Assembly (NCBI RefSeq): GCF_000010725.1
Contig: NC_013858.1
Location: forward strand, 124,001-188,000
DNA length: 64,000 nucleotides
From: Azospirillum sp. B510
Lineage (GTDB): Bacteria; Pseudomonadota; Alphaproteobacteria; Azospirillales; Azospirillaceae
Reading direction: 5' to 3'
Below the pieces are notes generated by a model. That model ran no database searches. It saw only the letters and a program-made list of their open reading frames with translations, and was not told where the DNA came from. Both the position numbers and the translations under genes were made by a program. Of the stretch, positions 63,128 through 64,000 are shown piece after piece. Within the stretch, counting starts at the first letter, position 1; each line of letters opens with the position of its first letter.

Positions 63128-63373
63128 ATGATGGCGCAGGATGGGGCGGCGGGTCTGGCCGCTCTCTCGATTTGTGAATCGCTGGTGATCGCCATGGTGG
63201 AGAAAGGGCTGTTCACGGCGGAGGAGGCGCGTGGCGTGCTGGAGGATGCCGCCGCCGCCCATCGGCGGCAGGAATCCCCCGAACCTACGGCGCTGCGGCA
63301 GGAAATGGCGGCGCGCGTCATCGAACGGCTGGTTCTGCAGGTCGACGCCGCCGGTCAGAGCCAGCGCGGGTGA
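63128..63373 (+). CDS. Hypothetical small protein (81 aa)
   Basis: I do not recognise it. It is 81 residues, helical and charged: LAALSICESLVIAMVEKGLFTAEEARGVLEDAAAAHRR, then EMAARVIERLVLQ. ATG 63128 (or 63131) follows GGGGTGGG. The frame extends to 63029, but the added sequence is Cys/Trp-rich and unlike coding DNA of the window. It lies between the Crp/Fnr gene and the truncated kinase, on the opposite strand. Confidence 0.6.
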   Translation: MMAQDGAAGLAALSICESLVIAMVEKGLFTAEEARGVLEDAAAAHRRQESPEPTALRQEMAARVIERLVLQVDAAGQSQRG

Positions 63374-63431
63374 CGCATCGCGGCTGACGGGGCGGCTGAC
63401 AGGGCGGCTGCCGGGGGCCGGGCCGGCGCGC

Positions 63432-64000
63432 TCAGCCGCGCAGGCGGGTCGGGCTGCGCCGGGCGCCGCCGGTTGGAGCTTGGCCGGTCCGCTCCAGAAG
63501 GGCGTCGCTCAACAGTTGCGCGACTTCCTTGGCGGCGATGGGCTTGTGCAGGATGCGATAGCCGCTGGCCTCGGCATCGGCGATGCGTTCCGGTGCGGTG
63601 TCACCGGTCAGCACCACGCAGGCCGGAGCCGGGAGGCCACGGTCCGCCAGCGCGGTCTCGACCGCCCGCAGCGCCTCCAGCCCGGTGGCGCCGGCCTCCA
63701 GCCGATAGTCGGCGATCACCAGATCGGGCGCCTGCCCCTGGTCGCGCAGCAGGCGGAGCGCATGGCCGGCGCTGTCGGCGGCGGTCGCCCGCCAGCCGAA
63801 ATCCTCGATCAGCAGGGTCAGCCCCTCGCGGACCAGCGGATCGTCATCGATCACCAGGGCGATGCCGCGTCCGGGCTCCGGCGCCAGCGCCACCGGTTCC
63901 ACCGCCGATGGCGTGGCGACGGCCGGCGAGACCGGGGTCGGGATCTCCAGCGTGAAGCAGGATCCCTTGTTCGGCCAGGAGGCGACCTGGACGCGGTAGC
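63432..64000 (-). CDS. Hybrid histidine kinase, C-terminal part (cut by window edge)
   Basis: The visible 188 residues begin within the end of an HATPase domain (VASWPNKGSCFTLEIP), cross a short Ala/Pro linker and form a receiver domain: IALVIDDDPLVREG (acidic pocket), phospho-Asp in LVIADYRLEAG and Lys in ILHKPIAAKEV. An Arg/Gly-rich tail follows. The N-terminal sensor and His box lie beyond base 64000. A GTG near 63902 could look like the start of a stand-alone receiver, but the frame continues unbroken into kinase sequence. Confidence 0.85.
   Translation of the reverse strand, partial: YRVQVASWPNKGSCFTLEIPTPVSPAVATPSAVEPVALAPEPGRGIALVIDDDPLVREGLTLLIEDFGWRATAADSAGHALRLLRDQGQAPDLVIADYRLEAGATGLEALRAVETALADRGLPAPACVVLTGDTAPERIADAEASGYRILHKPIAAKEVAQLLSDALLERTGQAPTGGARRSPTRLRG

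Noticed and set aside
63432-63902. Stand-alone receiver protein starting at a GTG
   Set aside because: The frame continues upstream into the end of an HATPase domain, so it is the tail of a hybrid kinase cut by the window.

Overview
The window looks like part of a large GC-rich alphaproteobacterial replicon, most likely Azospirillum or a close Rhodospirillales relative. This is inferred from base composition (roughly two thirds G+C by eye), the argH-lptM-lysA block with a divergent tlpA-like gene, FCD-type GntR regulators, a complete paaABCDE block and the style of the regulators. No rRNA, tRNA, CRISPR array, transposase, integrase or phage gene was seen. Gene order is mostly metabolic operons separated by short spacers. 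Several spacers carry the same CCCTCTCCC/GGGAGAGGG palindrome.

Layout. 0-5 kb: a DUF47/PiT phosphate pair, a small repeat-bearing protein and a large hybrid histidine kinase. 5-7.8 kb: two orphan genes (one with a frameshift in its signal peptide), an AT-rich gene-free stretch and a TerB-like protein. 7.8-12.3 kb: lysA, lptM and argH translationally chained, then a TlpA-like thioredoxin and a double cNMP-binding protein. 12.8-18.6 kb: a chemoreceptor, glxR and hyi (glyoxylate/hydroxypyruvate to glycerate) and a FadH-type 2,4-dienoyl-CoA reductase. 18.7-21.5 kb: a coupled DUF262/HipA-kinase pair with no visible HipB antitoxin. 21.8-26.6 kb: a GntR regulator, a TerC-family membrane protein and a DUF4347/RTX secreted protein. 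26.6-32.9 kb: a reductive pyrimidine catabolism operon (preT, preA, carbamoylase, RutR-like TetR, hydA). 33.2-35.2 kb: ogt and the divergent bdcA/bdcR pair. 35.2-46.9 kb: hexuronate catabolism (kdgK, uxaA, uxaC, kdgF, kduD, kduI) with methylglyoxal synthase and two more GntR paralogues, interrupted by a GST/NTF2-like/tautomerase operon with an HxlR regulator. 47-51 kb: an NMT1-type ABC importer. 51.3-62.9 kb: MarC, then paaABCDE-N-G-H-I-K for phenylacetate with a Crp/Fnr regulator upstream. The right edge cuts a second hybrid histidine kinase.

How it works together. The strongest new signals are regulatory. An AT-rich box (core ATATATTAG or a one-base variant) occurs upstream of uxaC, kduI, mgsA and two of the three GntR genes, and of the third at its start. 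At three of these it sits in a TTGC-N18-TATT promoter, so the three paralogous GntR proteins probably share one operator and link uronate breakdown to methylglyoxal synthesis. A separate 19-bp motif (18/19 identical) lies about 135 bp upstream of both preT and the ABC importer ATPase gene, arguing that the importer feeds the pyrimidine pathway. bdcR has an operator-like 12-mer inside a near-consensus promoter, repeated at its start codon. Two small genes show precise frameshift lesions: an 8-bp tandem duplication and a G5 run.
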